A model generated the notes under the pieces. It was not told where the DNA came from, did no database searches, and worked only from the letters and a program-made list of their open reading frames with translations. A stretch of 64,000 nucleotides of DNA, taken from contig NZ_CP079800.1 in assembly GCF_028869115.1 (NCBI RefSeq), positions 3,245,001 through 3,309,000 on the forward strand, written 5' to 3'. This stretch comes from Pseudemcibacter aquimaris (GTDB taxonomy: Bacteria > Pseudomonadota > Alphaproteobacteria > Sphingomonadales > Emcibacteraceae). Both the position numbers and the translations under genes were made by a program. This document shows positions 48,093 to 58,240 of the stretch, piece after piece (the first letter of the stretch is position 1; the number at the start of each line of letters is the position of its first letter).

Positions 48093-48120
48093 AAGGCCCA
48101 ATATTATTGGGCCTTTTTTT
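48093..48120 (+). terminator. Rho-independent terminator of rho
   Basis: AAGGCCCAAT (48093-48102) and ATTGGGCCTT (48106-48115) form a 10-bp stem with a three-base loop, followed by a run of Ts. Confidence 0.92.
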
Positions 48121-48189
48121 ATTGCTCGCATTTTTAGGATTTCTTTGCTTTAATCAGAAAAATTTCAAAATATTTAGGGAATATTTTTT

Positions 48190-49656
48190 ATGTCAGATAA
48201 TAATACTGCACGCGAACCAAGTTTTGTGGATGCTCTCATCCCGGTTGTTTCCTTGGTGTGTATGCTTGCTATATCCGTATATTTATATGGGGACGGATCA
48301 TCATCGGGGGCTAATCAGATCGCCCTTATTCTTGCATCATGTATTACATTGATCATCGGTAAAAAGAATGGTTTCGAATGGCGCGAAATTGAAAAAGCCA
48401 TTAAAGAAGGGATCGGCAATACGTTCGGTGCCATATTGATTTTGCTTTCGGTGGGGATGCTTATTGGTTCCTGGATTATATCGGGGACTGTGCCGGCTAT
48501 GATTTATTATGGTCTTCAAATCATTAACCCGAATGTCTTTTATTTCACCGCCTGTATATTATCTGCGGTTGCCGCCATCAGTATCGGTAGTAGTTGGACT
48601 GTTGCGGGAACCATTGGTATTGGTCTAATCGGTATCGCAGCTGGCCTTGGCCTTGAGCCGGAAATTACAGCGGGTGCAATTATTTCAGGTGCTTATTTCG
48701 GTGATAAAATGTCACCATTATCAGATACTACAAACCTTGCGCCGGCAGTTGCGGGTACGGATCTATTCACCCATATCCAACATATGATCTGGACGACATT
48801 CCCATCAATTGCTATTGCGCTCGTTCTTTATCTGATCCTTGGTTTTACTGGTGAAATTAATGATTCAGCCATTAGTCTCGATGCTCAATTATCACTTATT
48901 GAACAAAATTTTGATATCGGGCTTTATTTATTATTACCGCTTGTTGTTGTCTTTTATTTGGCGATGAAAAAATACCCAGCGTTCCCATCACTTGTAATTG
49001 GTGCGCTTGTTGGTGTTTTCTTTGCGCTTATTTTCCAGCAGGATGTGATTATCAAGTTTGCGGATGCAGATGATGTTGAAGGTATCTTTGTTGTTATTAA
49101 AGGTATCTGGACTGCATTATTCGATGGTTTCACCGCTGATACTGGTGATACAGCGATGGATGAGCTTCTAACCCGTGGCGGTATGTCGAGCATGCTTAAT
49201 ACAATCTGGCTTGTGATGTGTGCTATTGTGTTTGGCTCTATCCTTGAAAAACTAGGCCTTCTTAAGAAGCTGGTTGTTGGTCTTATTGGTATGGCGAAAA
49301 CAACTGGTTCGCTTATTTTGGTGACGGCGCTGACTTGTATCGGTGTTAACATCATGGCAGCGGATCAATATATCGCAATCGTTCTTCCGGGCCGTATGTA
49401 CCGACTTGAATTTAAGAAACGTAACCTGGCGGCGAAAAATCTTTCTCGTGCGCTTGAGGATACTGGAACAGTGACGTCGGTTCTTATTCCATGGAATACA
49501 TGTGGTGCGTTCTTCTCTGGTACACTTGGGATTGCGACGCTTGCATATGCGCCATATTGTTTCTTTAACCTGATTAGTCCGTTTGTATCAGTGATGTATG
49601 GTTACATGAATGTAAAGATTGCACCGATTAATCCTGATGAGGTAATGGCCGAATAA
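48190..49656 (+). CDS. NhaC-family Na+/H+ antiporter
   Basis: This 488-residue protein has about 11-12 membrane segments and the NhaC pattern: IGSSWTVAGTIGIGLIGIA, ISGAYFGDKMSPLSDTTNLA, and VTSVLIPWNTCGAFFSGTLG. NhaC-type antiporters exchange Na+ for H+ (and sometimes malate or lactate with cations). It stands alone between the rho terminator and the convergent ogt. The need for sodium handling would fit a marine or saline habitat, which is inference. Confidence 0.9.
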   Translation: MSDNNTAREPSFVDALIPVVSLVCMLAISVYLYGDGSSSGANQIALILASCITLIIGKKNGFEWREIEKAIKEGIGNTFGAILILLSVGMLIGSWIISGTVPAMIYYGLQIINPNVFYFTACILSAVAAISIGSSWTVAGTIGIGLIGIAAGLGLEPEITAGAIISGAYFGDKMSPLSDTTNLAPAVAGTDLFTHIQHMIWTTFPSIAIALVLYLILGFTGEINDSAISLDAQLSLIEQNFDIGLYLLLPLVVVFYLAMKKYPAFPSLVIGALVGVFFALIFQQDVIIKFADADDVEGIFVVIKGIWTALFDGFTADTGDTAMDELLTRGGMSSMLNTIWLVMCAIVFGSILEKLGLLKKLVVGLIGMAKTTGSLILVTALTCIGVNIMAADQYIAIVLPGRMYRLEFKKRNLAAKNLSRALEDTGTVTSVLIPWNTCGAFFSGTLGIATLAYAPYCFFNLISPFVSVMYGYMNVKIAPINPDEVMAE

Positions 49657-49673
49657 TCACGGCCAGCCGAAAA

Positions 49674-50153
49674 CTAAAACGGTAAGCTTAAATTATCATC
49701 CAAATTATTAAAGGTATCTTCTAATTCTAGAAGGTACCTTTTTGTTGAAATGCCTTCGCCGCCGGAAAAACCGGTTAACTTTCCATTTTTCCCCATGACG
49801 CGGTGGCATGGAATAATGATTGGGATGGGGTTTGCACCACAGGCAAGACCCACAGCACGTGCATGTGAATTTAAACGGTCGGATATTTCCCCGTAAGTTA
49901 AAATCTGACCATAAGGAATTTCAGACATAATTTTCCAGACATTTTTCTGAAATTCAGTGCCATGTGGTTTTAAGGGCAGATCAAATTCAACCTCTTCACC
50001 ATCAAAATAATCATCAAGCATTTTTTTTGCTCTGAGCAATAATTCATTTTCTTCCTGAAATGGCGACCATCCCCAATCAACGGAAACGATGACACCATCT
50101 TCTTCGCTGATGGTCAGCTCGCCAACAGGACTATGTAGTGATAGTTGAGTCAT
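49674..50153 (-). CDS. ogt: Methylated-DNA--protein-cysteine methyltransferase
   Basis: This protein removes methyl groups from O6-methylguanine by suicide transfer to a cysteine. The 159-residue protein has the active-site PCHRVM with Cys116, preceded by the helix-turn-helix arginine region (VWKIMSEIPYGQILTYGEI; ARAVG) and GFSGGEG after it. It lacks the AdaA/AraC fusion. It is the only leftward gene between oriC and the suf operon. The 275 bases upstream to mnmE hold no gene that I can support. Confidence 0.93.
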   Translation of the reverse strand: MTQLSLHSPVGELTISEEDGVIVSVDWGWSPFQEENELLLRAKKMLDDYFDGEEVEFDLPLKPHGTEFQKNVWKIMSEIPYGQILTYGEISDRLNSHARAVGLACGANPIPIIIPCHRVMGKNGKLTGFSGGEGISTKRYLLELEDTFNNLDDNLSLPF

Positions 50154-50428
50154 GAATTTTATACACCTATTATTAGAAAAAATGACCTTTAAATTATTTG
50201 CGCGAAACTGGCGCTACTTTACAAAATATTTATTTAAAAACAATAACTTATAAAAAGACAACTTTAATATTTGATTATTTTTTGGGCTCTCTAACGGCCA
50301 AGAGAATAAAAGATCGTATATTGGGACCTTCTTCTTTGTCATAGAGTCCTGTTTTTTTGATGATTTATCCTCTTTCATCCGTTATAGCATAGTGCATAAT
50401 TTTTTGAAGATGATTGGTGAAATTTAAA

Positions 50429-51769
50429 ATGACAATTTTTGCATTATCAAGTGGAAAGGGAAAGGCGGGCGTCAGTGTCATTCGTGTGTCGGGTCCTGAA
50501 ACCAAAAACGCCATTTTAAAATTGACCAATTCTGAAAAATGTCCTGATGCGAGAAAGGCATCACTCAAATGGTTTTATGATCCGGTGACGGGTTCGCGTC
50601 TTGATCATGGTTTGGTGATTTATTTTCCTGGTCCAAATAGCTTTACAGGAGAGGATGTTGCCGAATTTCATATTCATGGTGGCTATGCCGTTGTTGCCGG
50701 ATTTTTAGAAGCACTTTCAAATATTGATGGATTAAGACCAGCCGAGGCAGGGGAATTTACCCGCCGTGCATTTGATAATGGTAAAATGGATTTAACGGCC
50801 GCGGAGGGCTTAGCGGACCTGATCAATTCAGAAACAGAAGGACAAAGACGCCAAGCGCTTCGTCAAATGGATGGTAATTTGGCTGAACTTTATGAAGGGT
50901 GGCGCCATGAATTGATCTCTGCGATGGCATACTTAGAGGCGGATATTGATTTTGCGGATGAAGAAATCCCAGATGATGTGACCGAAAGAATTCGTCCGAT
51001 TGTTGAAAAATTATATCAAGATATTAATAAGCATCTTGCTGATGGGTACCGGGGGGAACGATTAAGACACGGACTTCAGGTGGTGATATTAGGTGCGCCA
51101 AATGCCGGTAAATCGACACTTCTTAATTATCTTTCGAAACGCGAAGTGGCTATTGTTTCTGATATAGCGGGCACGACACGTGATACGCTTGAGGTTCATT
51201 TGGATATTTCAGGGTACCCAGTTAGCATTATTGATACGGCGGGGATCAGATCAACCGATGACACTATCGAGGTAGAAGGCATTAAACGCGCCGTAAAACG
51301 TGCCGAAGATGCTGATTTAAAAATCATCATTATAGATGGTTCAGATAATAAAGAAATTGATCCGCAAATGTTAAGCCATATGGATGGTGAAACAATGGTC
51401 ATTATCAATAAATCTGATTTGGGACAGTCTGATACGGGTAATAATTTACCGGAAAATATCATTGGAAAATGGAATCTTTCTGTGAAAGCAGGGGATGGCT
51501 TAGACAACTTTATGAGAGCCTTTGAAGGTGAAGTTGATAAACGCATGGGACTATCAGATACACCGTCACTGACCCGCACACGCCATAGACAGAACCTTCA
51601 GAATGCACTTGAACATATGGATAGGTTCCTAAATGCAGGGCATTTTGAATTAGAACTCTTAAGCGAAGATCTACGTATGGCAGCACGGGATATTGGAAAA
51701 ATCACTGGATATGTCGATGTAGAAGATATTCTGGAAAAGATTTTTACTGAGTTTTGCATCGGTAAATAG
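50429..51769 (+). CDS. mnmE: tRNA modification GTPase MnmE
   Basis: MnmE, with MnmG, makes the cmnm5 or related group on U34 of tRNA wobble position. The 446-residue protein starts MTIFALSSGKGKAGVSVIRV, contains the folate-binding N-terminal domain, the G domain with GAPNAGKST, DIAGTTRD and DTAGI, and a C-terminal FCIGK motif with the catalytic Cys. A TTG five codons earlier (50414) is in frame; ATG 50429 gives the family start. A parS site lies between it and mnmG. Confidence 0.96.
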   Translation: MTIFALSSGKGKAGVSVIRVSGPETKNAILKLTNSEKCPDARKASLKWFYDPVTGSRLDHGLVIYFPGPNSFTGEDVAEFHIHGGYAVVAGFLEALSNIDGLRPAEAGEFTRRAFDNGKMDLTAAEGLADLINSETEGQRRQALRQMDGNLAELYEGWRHELISAMAYLEADIDFADEEIPDDVTERIRPIVEKLYQDINKHLADGYRGERLRHGLQVVILGAPNAGKSTLLNYLSKREVAIVSDIAGTTRDTLEVHLDISGYPVSIIDTAGIRSTDDTIEVEGIKRAVKRAEDADLKIIIIDGSDNKEIDPQMLSHMDGETMVIINKSDLGQSDTGNNLPENIIGKWNLSVKAGDGLDNFMRAFEGEVDKRMGLSDTPSLTRTRHRQNLQNALEHMDRFLNAGHFELELLSEDLRMAARDIGKITGYVDVEDILEKIFTEFCIGK

Positions 51770-51781
51770 CTTTTTCAAGAG

Positions 51782-51797
51782 TGTTTCACGTGAAACA
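51782..51797. other. parS: parS centromere site
   Basis: TGTTTCACGTGAAACA is the exact 16-bp chromosomal parS palindrome bound by ParB. It is in the gap between mnmE and mnmG, about 7.6 kb from the origin region. Confidence 0.95.
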
Positions 51798-51862
51798 CTT
51801 TGACTTTAAGATCGCGAATCCGTACATTCCGCCATACTTTTTAAAGCAGGGTAAATGAGAAT

Positions 51863-53743
51863 ATGACTTCATATGATGTAATTGTAATCGGGGGCGGGCA
51901 TGCAGGATGCGAAGCGGCAGCGGCATCTGCGCGGCTCGGCGCGAATACATTACTTATAACTCATAAACTAGAAACCATTGGTGAAATGTCATGTAATCCA
52001 GCGATTGGTGGTCTTGGTAAAGGACATTTGGTTCGTGAAATTGATGCCTTAGATGGTATTATGGGCAAAATTGCTGATGCGTCTGGCATTCAATTTAGAA
52101 TGCTAAATCGCCGTAAAGGACCGGCAGTTCGCGGCCCAAGGTGTCAATCGGATAGAAGTTTATACCGTAGTGCAATGCAGGAATTGTTATCTGATTTTGA
52201 AAATTTAAACATTAAAGCGGCGGCTGTAGAAGACTTAATTATTGAAAATGAGAATGTTATTGCCGGCGTGGTTACGGGTGATGGCGAAGAAATCCCATGT
52301 AAAAAAGTAATCCTGACTACAGGTACTTTCTTACGTGGCATGATCCATATCGGTGATAAACGCATACCGGCTGGTCGTAAATCAATCAGAAGCGAAGATG
52401 AGCCCCCAGCACTTGGGTTATCAGATACGCTTGAAAGATTTGGATTTACTCTAGAACGTTTAAAGACAGGCACACCAGCACGATTAAATGGCAAAACAAT
52501 TGATTGGTCAGTATGCCAAACACAGCCTGGAGATACACCGCCAACACCATTTTCATTTATGAATAGAGAAATATCAGTCCCACAAATTGATTGTCATATC
52601 ACCCATACCAATGAAAAAACACATCAGATTATCAAAGACAACTTGCATAAATCTGCGATGTATTCTGGACATATCGAGGGGACAGGTCCGCGTTACTGTC
52701 CATCAATCGAGGATAAAGTCGTCCGCTTTGCCGACAAAACATCACACCAAATATTCCTTGAGCCGGAAGGACTGGACACAGATACAGTTTATCCAAATGG
52801 CATTTCAACGTCACTTCCAGAAGATGTTCAGGAAGCCTATATCAAATCCATTAAAGGTCTTGAGAATGTTGAAATTTTACAGCCGGGATATGCGATTGAA
52901 TATGATTATGTGAACCCACAGGAATTGCTAGCGACACTAGAAACCAAGAAAATAAATGGTTTATTCCTCGCTGGACAAATCAATGGCACCACCGGATATG
53001 AAGAGGCGGCAGCGCAAGGTTTGATGGCCGGTATTAATGCTGCGCGCACTTCACAAGGTAAAGATATATTTATGCTTGACCGTGCGGATGCATATATTGG
53101 TGTGATGATTGATGATTTGGTGACGAAGGGAACCAAAGAACCATACCGTATGTTTACATCTCGCGCGGAATACCGTCTTAAATTACGGGCCGATAATGCA
53201 GATCAACGTCTGACGCAGCTTGGTATCGATATCGGGCTTGTTAAAGAAGAGCGGAAAAGCTTTTATGAAAATAAGATGTCTATGATGGCTAAGTTTGGTG
53301 AATTGATGGATTCACTGGAAATAAGCCCAAATGAAGCCGCAAAGCATGGATTAAAAATCAATAAGGATGGTGTCAAAAGATCGGCCAAAACATTGTTGTC
53401 TTACCCGACAATTACGTTTGAACAGATTGCTGTTATTTGGCCAGAGCTAAAAGAAATTCCATCTGATATACTGGAACAGATTGAAATTGATGCCACCTAT
53501 AGCGGATACCTCGAAAGACAAGAGGCTGATATTCTTGCATTTAGAAAAGACGAAAATCTAACGCTTCCTCTTGATCTTGATTATAAATCCATTGGCGGTT
53601 TATCAAATGAAGTCCGTGAAAAACTTGATCAGGCAAAACCAGCAACACTGGGTGCAGCGGCCCGTATTTCAGGGGTTACGCCAGCTGCACTTACCGCGTT
53701 ATTACGATATGTAAAACGCAAAGATAAAAAGGCAATCGCCTGA
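51863..53743 (+). CDS. mnmG: tRNA uridine 5-carboxymethylaminomethyl modification enzyme MnmG
   Basis: MnmG (GidA) is the FAD protein partner of MnmE in wobble uridine modification. The 626-residue protein starts with the Rossmann motif [14 protein letters not shown], has [30 protein letters not shown], the active-site cysteine segment with RYCPSIEDK, and [15 protein letters not shown]. It is of normal length and overlaps rsmG by one base (TGATG). Confidence 0.97.
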   Translation: MTSYDVIVIGGGHAGCEAAAASARLGANTLLITHKLETIGEMSCNPAIGGLGKGHLVREIDALDGIMGKIADASGIQFRMLNRRKGPAVRGPRCQSDRSLYRSAMQELLSDFENLNIKAAAVEDLIIENENVIAGVVTGDGEEIPCKKVILTTGTFLRGMIHIGDKRIPAGRKSIRSEDEPPALGLSDTLERFGFTLERLKTGTPARLNGKTIDWSVCQTQPGDTPPTPFSFMNREISVPQIDCHITHTNEKTHQIIKDNLHKSAMYSGHIEGTGPRYCPSIEDKVVRFADKTSHQIFLEPEGLDTDTVYPNGISTSLPEDVQEAYIKSIKGLENVEILQPGYAIEYDYVNPQELLATLETKKINGLFLAGQINGTTGYEEAAAQGLMAGINAARTSQGKDIFMLDRADAYIGVMIDDLVTKGTKEPYRMFTSRAEYRLKLRADNADQRLTQLGIDIGLVKEERKSFYENKMSMMAKFGELMDSLEISPNEAAKHGLKINKDGVKRSAKTLLSYPTITFEQIAVIWPELKEIPSDILEQIEIDATYSGYLERQEADILAFRKDENLTLPLDLDYKSIGGLSNEVREKLDQAKPATLGAAARISGVTPAALTALLRYVKRKDKKAIA

Positions 53744-54351
53744 TGAATGCAAAAGAGTTTCAACAAAAAACAGATGTTTCACGTGAAACACTTGAGAAAT
53801 TTATCACATATGCAGAGATGCTTGATAAATGGCAAAAGTCAATAAATCTGGTTAGTAATACAACATTATCTGATAAATGGCTGCGTCATTTTTATGATAG
53901 TGCGCAGCTAATGGAAATGATTGAACCAGATGAAAATAGGAAAATTCTTGATCTTGGTAGCGGTGCTGGCTTTCCCGGCTTGGTGATTTCATTGATGGGG
54001 GCGGGGGAAGTTCATCTTGTCGAAGGTGTTGGGAAAAAGTGTTCTTTTATGAAACAAGTTGTCCGGGCAACAGGAATGAATGCCATCGTTCACAATGAAC
54101 GTATCGAACAAATGGATCCGTTTACAGTTGATCTGATTACATCGCGTGCTTGTGCAGATTTAGAAAAACTACTTGATTTGACATCGGCCTTTATCGGTGA
54201 AAAAACGCAGTGTTTGTTTTTAAAAGGGGAAAAGGCAGATCAGGAAATATCGGACGCACAAAAAAAATGGCAGTTTGATGTGAAAAAAACTGCGAGTAAA
54301 TCTGAAGAATCAGGTATCATCCTCGAATTAAGTAATATAAAAAGAAAATAG
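53743..54351 (+). CDS. rsmG: 16S rRNA (guanine527-N7)-methyltransferase RsmG
   Basis: RsmG methylates G527 of 16S rRNA. The 202-residue protein has WQKSINLVSNT, SAM motif I ILDLGSGAGFPGLV, and SRACADLEKLLDL. The VSRET peptide near residue 12 is encoded by a parS site embedded in the gene. It is between mnmG and parA with 32 bases before parA. Confidence 0.96.
   Translation: MNAKEFQQKTDVSRETLEKFITYAEMLDKWQKSINLVSNTTLSDKWLRHFYDSAQLMEMIEPDENRKILDLGSGAGFPGLVISLMGAGEVHLVEGVGKKCSFMKQVVRATGMNAIVHNERIEQMDPFTVDLITSRACADLEKLLDLTSAFIGEKTQCLFLKGEKADQEISDAQKKWQFDVKKTASKSEESGIILELSNIKRK
53775..53790. other. parS: parS centromere site inside rsmG
   Basis: A second perfect TGTTTCACGTGAAACA lies within rsmG, where it encodes VSRET. 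It is about 2.0 kb from the first site and 0.6 kb from parA. Confidence 0.95.
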
Positions 54352-54383
54352 ATTAAGAAATATAGAGTGGAGTATTTCCGGGG

Positions 54384-55199
54384 ATGACAGCAAAAGGACT
54401 TTCAACGGCCAATAAACAACCCGAAATTATTGCCGTTGCCAACCAAAAGGGAGGGGTTGGCAAAACCACGACAGCCATTAATCTGGCCACAGCACTCGCT
54501 GCTATTAAAAAAGATGTATTGATCATCGATATGGACCCGCAAGGTAACGCGAGTACGGGGCTTGGTCGGGAACGCAATGAACGTGAATGCAGCAGTTATG
54601 AAGTAATTATGGGGGAAGCATCGTTAGCGGAAGCAATCGTTGATACAATTGTGCCAGGTTTGCATTTGGTACCATCAACGATTGATCTAACGGGTGCGGA
54701 ACTGGAACTTGTACATCAGGAACAGCGTACATTTAGATTACGTCGTGCTTTCCGTGATCCTGTTTTGGAAAATTATGATTATGTATTGATTGATTGCCCA
54801 CCGTCATTAAACCTGCTGACATTAAACACATTGGCGGCATCCCATTCTGTGATTGTACCACTTCAATGTGAATTTTTTGCACTTGAAGGGTTGAGCTTAC
54901 TGCTTCAAACAATTGAAACAGTGAAGACGAACTTTAATCCGAGCCTTGAAATGGGTGGGGTTATTTTAACCATGTATGACAAACGTAATAACCTGACGGA
55001 ACAGGTGGCGATTGATGTAAGAAGCTATCTGGGCGATGTTGTCTTTGATACGGTGATCCCCCGAAATGTTCGTGTTTCAGAAGCGCCATCACATGGTAAG
55101 CCAGTGCTTTTATATGATCTTAAATGTTCCGGAAGTCAGGCTTATCTCGAACTCGCGTCAGAATTATTAAAACGTCATAAAGCGAAAAAAGCAGCATAA
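54384..55199 (+). CDS. parA: Chromosome partitioning ATPase ParA
   Basis: ParA is the Walker-type ATPase that moves ParB-parS complexes. The 271-residue protein has the deviant Walker A QKGGVGKTTT at 21-30, DMDPQGNASTGLG and DCPPSLNLLTLNTLAA. It lacks the long HTH of plasmid type Ia ParA, so it is the chromosomal form. It is cotranscribed with parB. Confidence 0.97.
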   Translation: MTAKGLSTANKQPEIIAVANQKGGVGKTTTAINLATALAAIKKDVLIIDMDPQGNASTGLGRERNERECSSYEVIMGEASLAEAIVDTIVPGLHLVPSTIDLTGAELELVHQEQRTFRLRRAFRDPVLENYDYVLIDCPPSLNLLTLNTLAASHSVIVPLQCEFFALEGLSLLLQTIETVKTNFNPSLEMGGVILTMYDKRNNLTEQVAIDVRSYLGDVVFDTVIPRNVRVSEAPSHGKPVLLYDLKCSGSQAYLELASELLKRHKAKKAA

Positions 55200-55235
55200 A
55201 TAAATTTATATTATATATTAAGGACTTAATTGAAA

Positions 55236-56162
55236 ATGGCTGGTAAAAAGACAACCAAAAAAGCAGCATCAAAAACAGGACTAGGAAGAGGGCTTTCATC
55301 ACTGATGGATACCCGTGAAACGGCCTATGATAAAATTCAGCCTGCTGCCACCACACAAGAAACGGCACCAAGATCATCAAGAGTTATTCCTATCGAGTTT
55401 CTTGTTGCCAATGAATATCAGCCACGAATTCATTTTGATGATGATAAAGCAAAAGAATTACAAGAATCTGTAAAATCAAAAGGCATCCTTCAACCAATCT
55501 TGGTGCGTAAAAAAGCACAAGATAGTTATGAGATTATCGCCGGGGAAAGACGCTGGCGCGCGGCACAAGCGGCAGGACTTCATGAAGTGCCTGCGGTCGT
55601 TAAGGAAATGACTGATGAAGAGGCACTAGAAGTCGCCATCATTGAAAATATTCAACGCCATGATTTAAACCCGATTGAAGAAGCGCTTGGTTATAAACGT
55701 TTGATGGATGAATTTGCACATACACAAAATGCACTCGGTAAAGCTGTCGGCAAAAGCCGCAGTCATGTTGCCAATATTTTAAGATTGCTTGCCCTTCCTG
55801 AATCTGTTCAAGCCTTTATGCGTGATGGGAAGTTAAGCATGGGTCATGCCCGTGCTCTTATCACTGCTGTGGATCCTGCATCACTTGCGAAATTGGTTGT
55901 GAAAGACGGGCTTAGTGTTCGTCAAACGGAAACTCTTGCCAAGGCCGTTAAAACCGGTGGCGTTCAACCATCTATGGGACAATCTAAACCCGGTGCATCT
56001 AAGGATGTTGATACGATCGCATTTGAGAAAGAATTATCAGCAAGCATTGGTTTAAAAGTCGAAATTGATGGCAAGGGTGGTGAGTCGGGTGTTTTAAAAA
56101 TCCATTATCGGACGTTAGAACAACTTGATGATATTTGTGCAAAAATTAATAATGATTCTTAA
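55236..56162 (+). CDS. parB: Chromosome partitioning protein ParB
   Basis: ParB binds parS and spreads as a CTP-dependent clamp. The 308-residue protein has the ParA-contact GLGRGLSSLMD near the start, IPIEFLVANEYQPR, CTP-box GERRWRAAQAAG, and the HTH region with GKAVGKSRSHVANILRLLALP. A TTG two codons earlier is in frame; ATG 55236 with AGGA 11 bases upstream is taken. Confidence 0.97.
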   Translation: MAGKKTTKKAASKTGLGRGLSSLMDTRETAYDKIQPAATTQETAPRSSRVIPIEFLVANEYQPRIHFDDDKAKELQESVKSKGILQPILVRKKAQDSYEIIAGERRWRAAQAAGLHEVPAVVKEMTDEEALEVAIIENIQRHDLNPIEEALGYKRLMDEFAHTQNALGKAVGKSRSHVANILRLLALPESVQAFMRDGKLSMGHARALITAVDPASLAKLVVKDGLSVRQTETLAKAVKTGGVQPSMGQSKPGASKDVDTIAFEKELSASIGLKVEIDGKGGESGVLKIHYRTLEQLDDICAKINNDS

Positions 56163-56168
56163 CAATTC

Positions 56169-56187
56169 TAAGAATGATTCTTAATAA
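56169..56187. promoter_or_regulatory. Inverted repeat resembling an Irr iron-control element
   Basis: TAAGAATGATTCTTA is a perfect 7-bp dyad (56169-56183). Around it, CTAAGAA-TGA-TTCTTAA agrees with the Irr ICE form TTTAGAA-N3-TTCTAAA at 11 of 14 positions. AATGATTCTTAA also recurs at 56151-56162 and 56173-56184. It could affect the suf genes downstream, or be a weak end signal of parB; there is no T-tract. Confidence 0.4.
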
Positions 56188-56240
56188 AAGCCCTTATTTT
56201 CTGCCATTTTCTAAAAAAGACTAATTTAGTCGTATTTATG

Positions 56241-56271
56241 TTGACAAAATCGGAAATCCGCATCATTTAAT
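56241..56271 (+). promoter_or_regulatory. suf operon promoter with overlapping dyad
   Basis: A perfect -35 TTGACA (56241-56246) precedes an AT-rich -10 region (about 56264-56271, best TTTAAT). The palindrome CGGA-AA-TCCG (56251-56260) lies between them, where a repressor would block polymerase. It is a candidate operator for the adjacent Rrf2 regulator. Confidence 0.5.
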
Positions 56272-56305
56272 AATTCGTATTTATTATTTGTTGTGTGGAT
56301 GACTG

Positions 56306-56758
56306 ATGATCAAACTTTCTAATCTCGCGGATTATGCCGTTGTGCTGATGAGCACGATTGCTGCACGTCCGGACGAGAATTTCACAGCAGCAGTATTAAA
56401 TGAAGACACAAAAGTACCACTTCCGACAGTGAGTAAAATTCTTGGAAAAATGGCAAAAGCAAACTTGCTCATTTCCCACCGAGGTGTGGGGGGTGGTTTT
56501 TCTCTGAATAAAGAAGTGGAAATTAGTATCGCGGATATCATTGAAGCGGTTGATGGGCCGGTCCAACTTACAAATTGTTTAAGTGAAGAAGAGCATAATT
56601 GTGATTATGTACCGGTTTGTGCAACCCGTGGAAAATGGGACAAGATCAACAAAGCTGTTTACGAGGCACTTGATAATGTTCCGCTTTCTGAAATGGTGCC
56701 AAGTAAGTACGACTTCTTTACTGAAGAAGAAAAAAAGAAATTAAGAAAACAAGGGTAA
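56306..56758 (+). CDS. Rrf2-family SUF operon regulator (IscR-like)
   Basis: This 150-residue protein has an Rrf2 winged helix (LADYAVVLMSTIAA; VSKILGKMAKANLLISHRGVGGGF) and three cysteines at 91, 99 and 105 in the position that binds an Fe-S cluster in IscR. It heads the suf operon (sufB starts 10 bases after its stop), the place of the SUF-system regulator in alphaproteobacteria. It probably senses cluster supply and controls its own operon. Confidence 0.92.
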   Translation: MIKLSNLADYAVVLMSTIAARPDENFTAAVLNEDTKVPLPTVSKILGKMAKANLLISHRGVGGGFSLNKEVEISIADIIEAVDGPVQLTNCLSEEEHNCDYVPVCATRGKWDKINKAVYEALDNVPLSEMVPSKYDFFTEEEKKKLRKQG

Positions 56759-56767
56759 AGTACCGAT

Positions 56768-58222
56768 ATGGTAAGTACACTGGAAACAAGACAAACCGTT
56801 GAAGAAGTCGGCAGCGACTATAAATACGGATTTGTCACGGACATCGAAATGGTTAAGGCCCCAAAAGGTCTTAATGAAGATGTCATCAGGTTTATATCTG
56901 CTAAAAAAGAAGAGCCGGAATGGCTGCTTGATTGGCGCCTTAAGTCATACCAAAAATGGCTAAAAATGGAAGAGCCGGATTGGGCGATGCTTGATTATGA
57001 AAAACCTGATTTTCAGGATATTCATTATTATGCAGCACCAAAATCACAAGAAGACAGACCAAAAAGTCTGGATGAAGTGGATCCGGAACTACTCGCCACA
57101 TATGAAAAGCTTGGTATTTCACTTCAGGAACAAGAGGTTCTTGCCGGTGTTGCGGTTGATGTGGTTTTTGACAGTGTTTCTGTGGCAACCACTTTCCGTG
57201 AAACATTAAAAGAAAAGGGCGTTATTTTCTGCTCTATTTCAGAGGCGGCAATTGATTACCCAGAATTGATGCAGAAATATCTGGGTTCAGTGGTGCCAGC
57301 TGCGGATAACTTTTACGCGGCCCTTAATAGCGCGGTCTTCACAGACGGGACATTCGTTTATATTCCAAAAGGTGTGCGTTGCCCGATGGAGCTAAGCACA
57401 TATTTCAGAATTAACGAAGCCAACACAGGACAGTTCGAAAGAACACTAATCATTGCCGATGATGATAGCTATGTATCTTACTTAGAAGGGTGTACGGCAC
57501 CGATGCGTGATGAAAACCAGCTTCATGCGGCGGTTGTTGAAATTGTTGTTCTTGAAAATGCCGAAGTCAAATATTCGACGGTACAAAACTGGTATCCGGG
57601 CGATAAAGAAGGTAAAGGTGGCATTTACAATTTCGTGACCAAGCGAGCGGCATGTCGCGGCACAAATTCAAAAGTTTCATGGACGCAAGTGGAAACAGGT
57701 TCAGCTGTCACATGGAAATACCCAAGCTGTATTTTACAAGGTGATAATTCGGTTGGTGAATTTTATTCCGTGGCGATTACCAATAATTACCAACAAGCCG
57801 ATACTGGCACAAAAATGATCCATATTGGTAAAAACACATCAAGCACGATTATTTCAAAAGGAATATCGGCAGGTAAGGCGCAGAACATTTACCGCGGTCT
57901 TGTGAAGGTTATGCCCAATGCGGAAAACACACGAAACTTTACACAATGTGACAGCTTACTAATCGGTGATAGATGCGGTGCACATACGGTGCCTTATATC
58001 GAAACCAAAAACCCGACGGCACAGGTTGAACATGAAGCAACAACATCAAAGATCAGTGATGAGCAATTATTCTATTGTCTTCAACGCGGACTTGATGTTG
58101 AAGAATCCGTATCACTGATTGTGAATGGGTTCTGTAAAGAAGTGATGCAGCAATTACCGATGGAATTCGCGGTAGAAGCACAAAAATTATTAGGTATTAG
58201 TCTGGAAGGAAGCGTCGGTTAA
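56768..58222 (+). CDS. sufB: Fe-S cluster scaffold subunit SufB
   Basis: SufB, with SufC and SufD, is the scaffold on which Fe-S clusters are built. The 484-residue protein has the N-terminal [51 protein letters not shown] and [17 protein letters not shown] with its conserved Cys and Glu. It is complete and of family length. sufC follows after 18 bases. Confidence 0.97.
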   Translation: MVSTLETRQTVEEVGSDYKYGFVTDIEMVKAPKGLNEDVIRFISAKKEEPEWLLDWRLKSYQKWLKMEEPDWAMLDYEKPDFQDIHYYAAPKSQEDRPKSLDEVDPELLATYEKLGISLQEQEVLAGVAVDVVFDSVSVATTFRETLKEKGVIFCSISEAAIDYPELMQKYLGSVVPAADNFYAALNSAVFTDGTFVYIPKGVRCPMELSTYFRINEANTGQFERTLIIADDDSYVSYLEGCTAPMRDENQLHAAVVEIVVLENAEVKYSTVQNWYPGDKEGKGGIYNFVTKRAACRGTNSKVSWTQVETGSAVTWKYPSCILQGDNSVGEFYSVAITNNYQQADTGTKMIHIGKNTSSTIISKGISAGKAQNIYRGLVKVMPNAENTRNFTQCDSLLIGDRCGAHTVPYIETKNPTAQVEHEATTSKISDEQLFYCLQRGLDVEESVSLIVNGFCKEVMQQLPMEFAVEAQKLLGISLEGSVG

Positions 58223-58240
58223 AAGGCGCTAAGAATAAAA

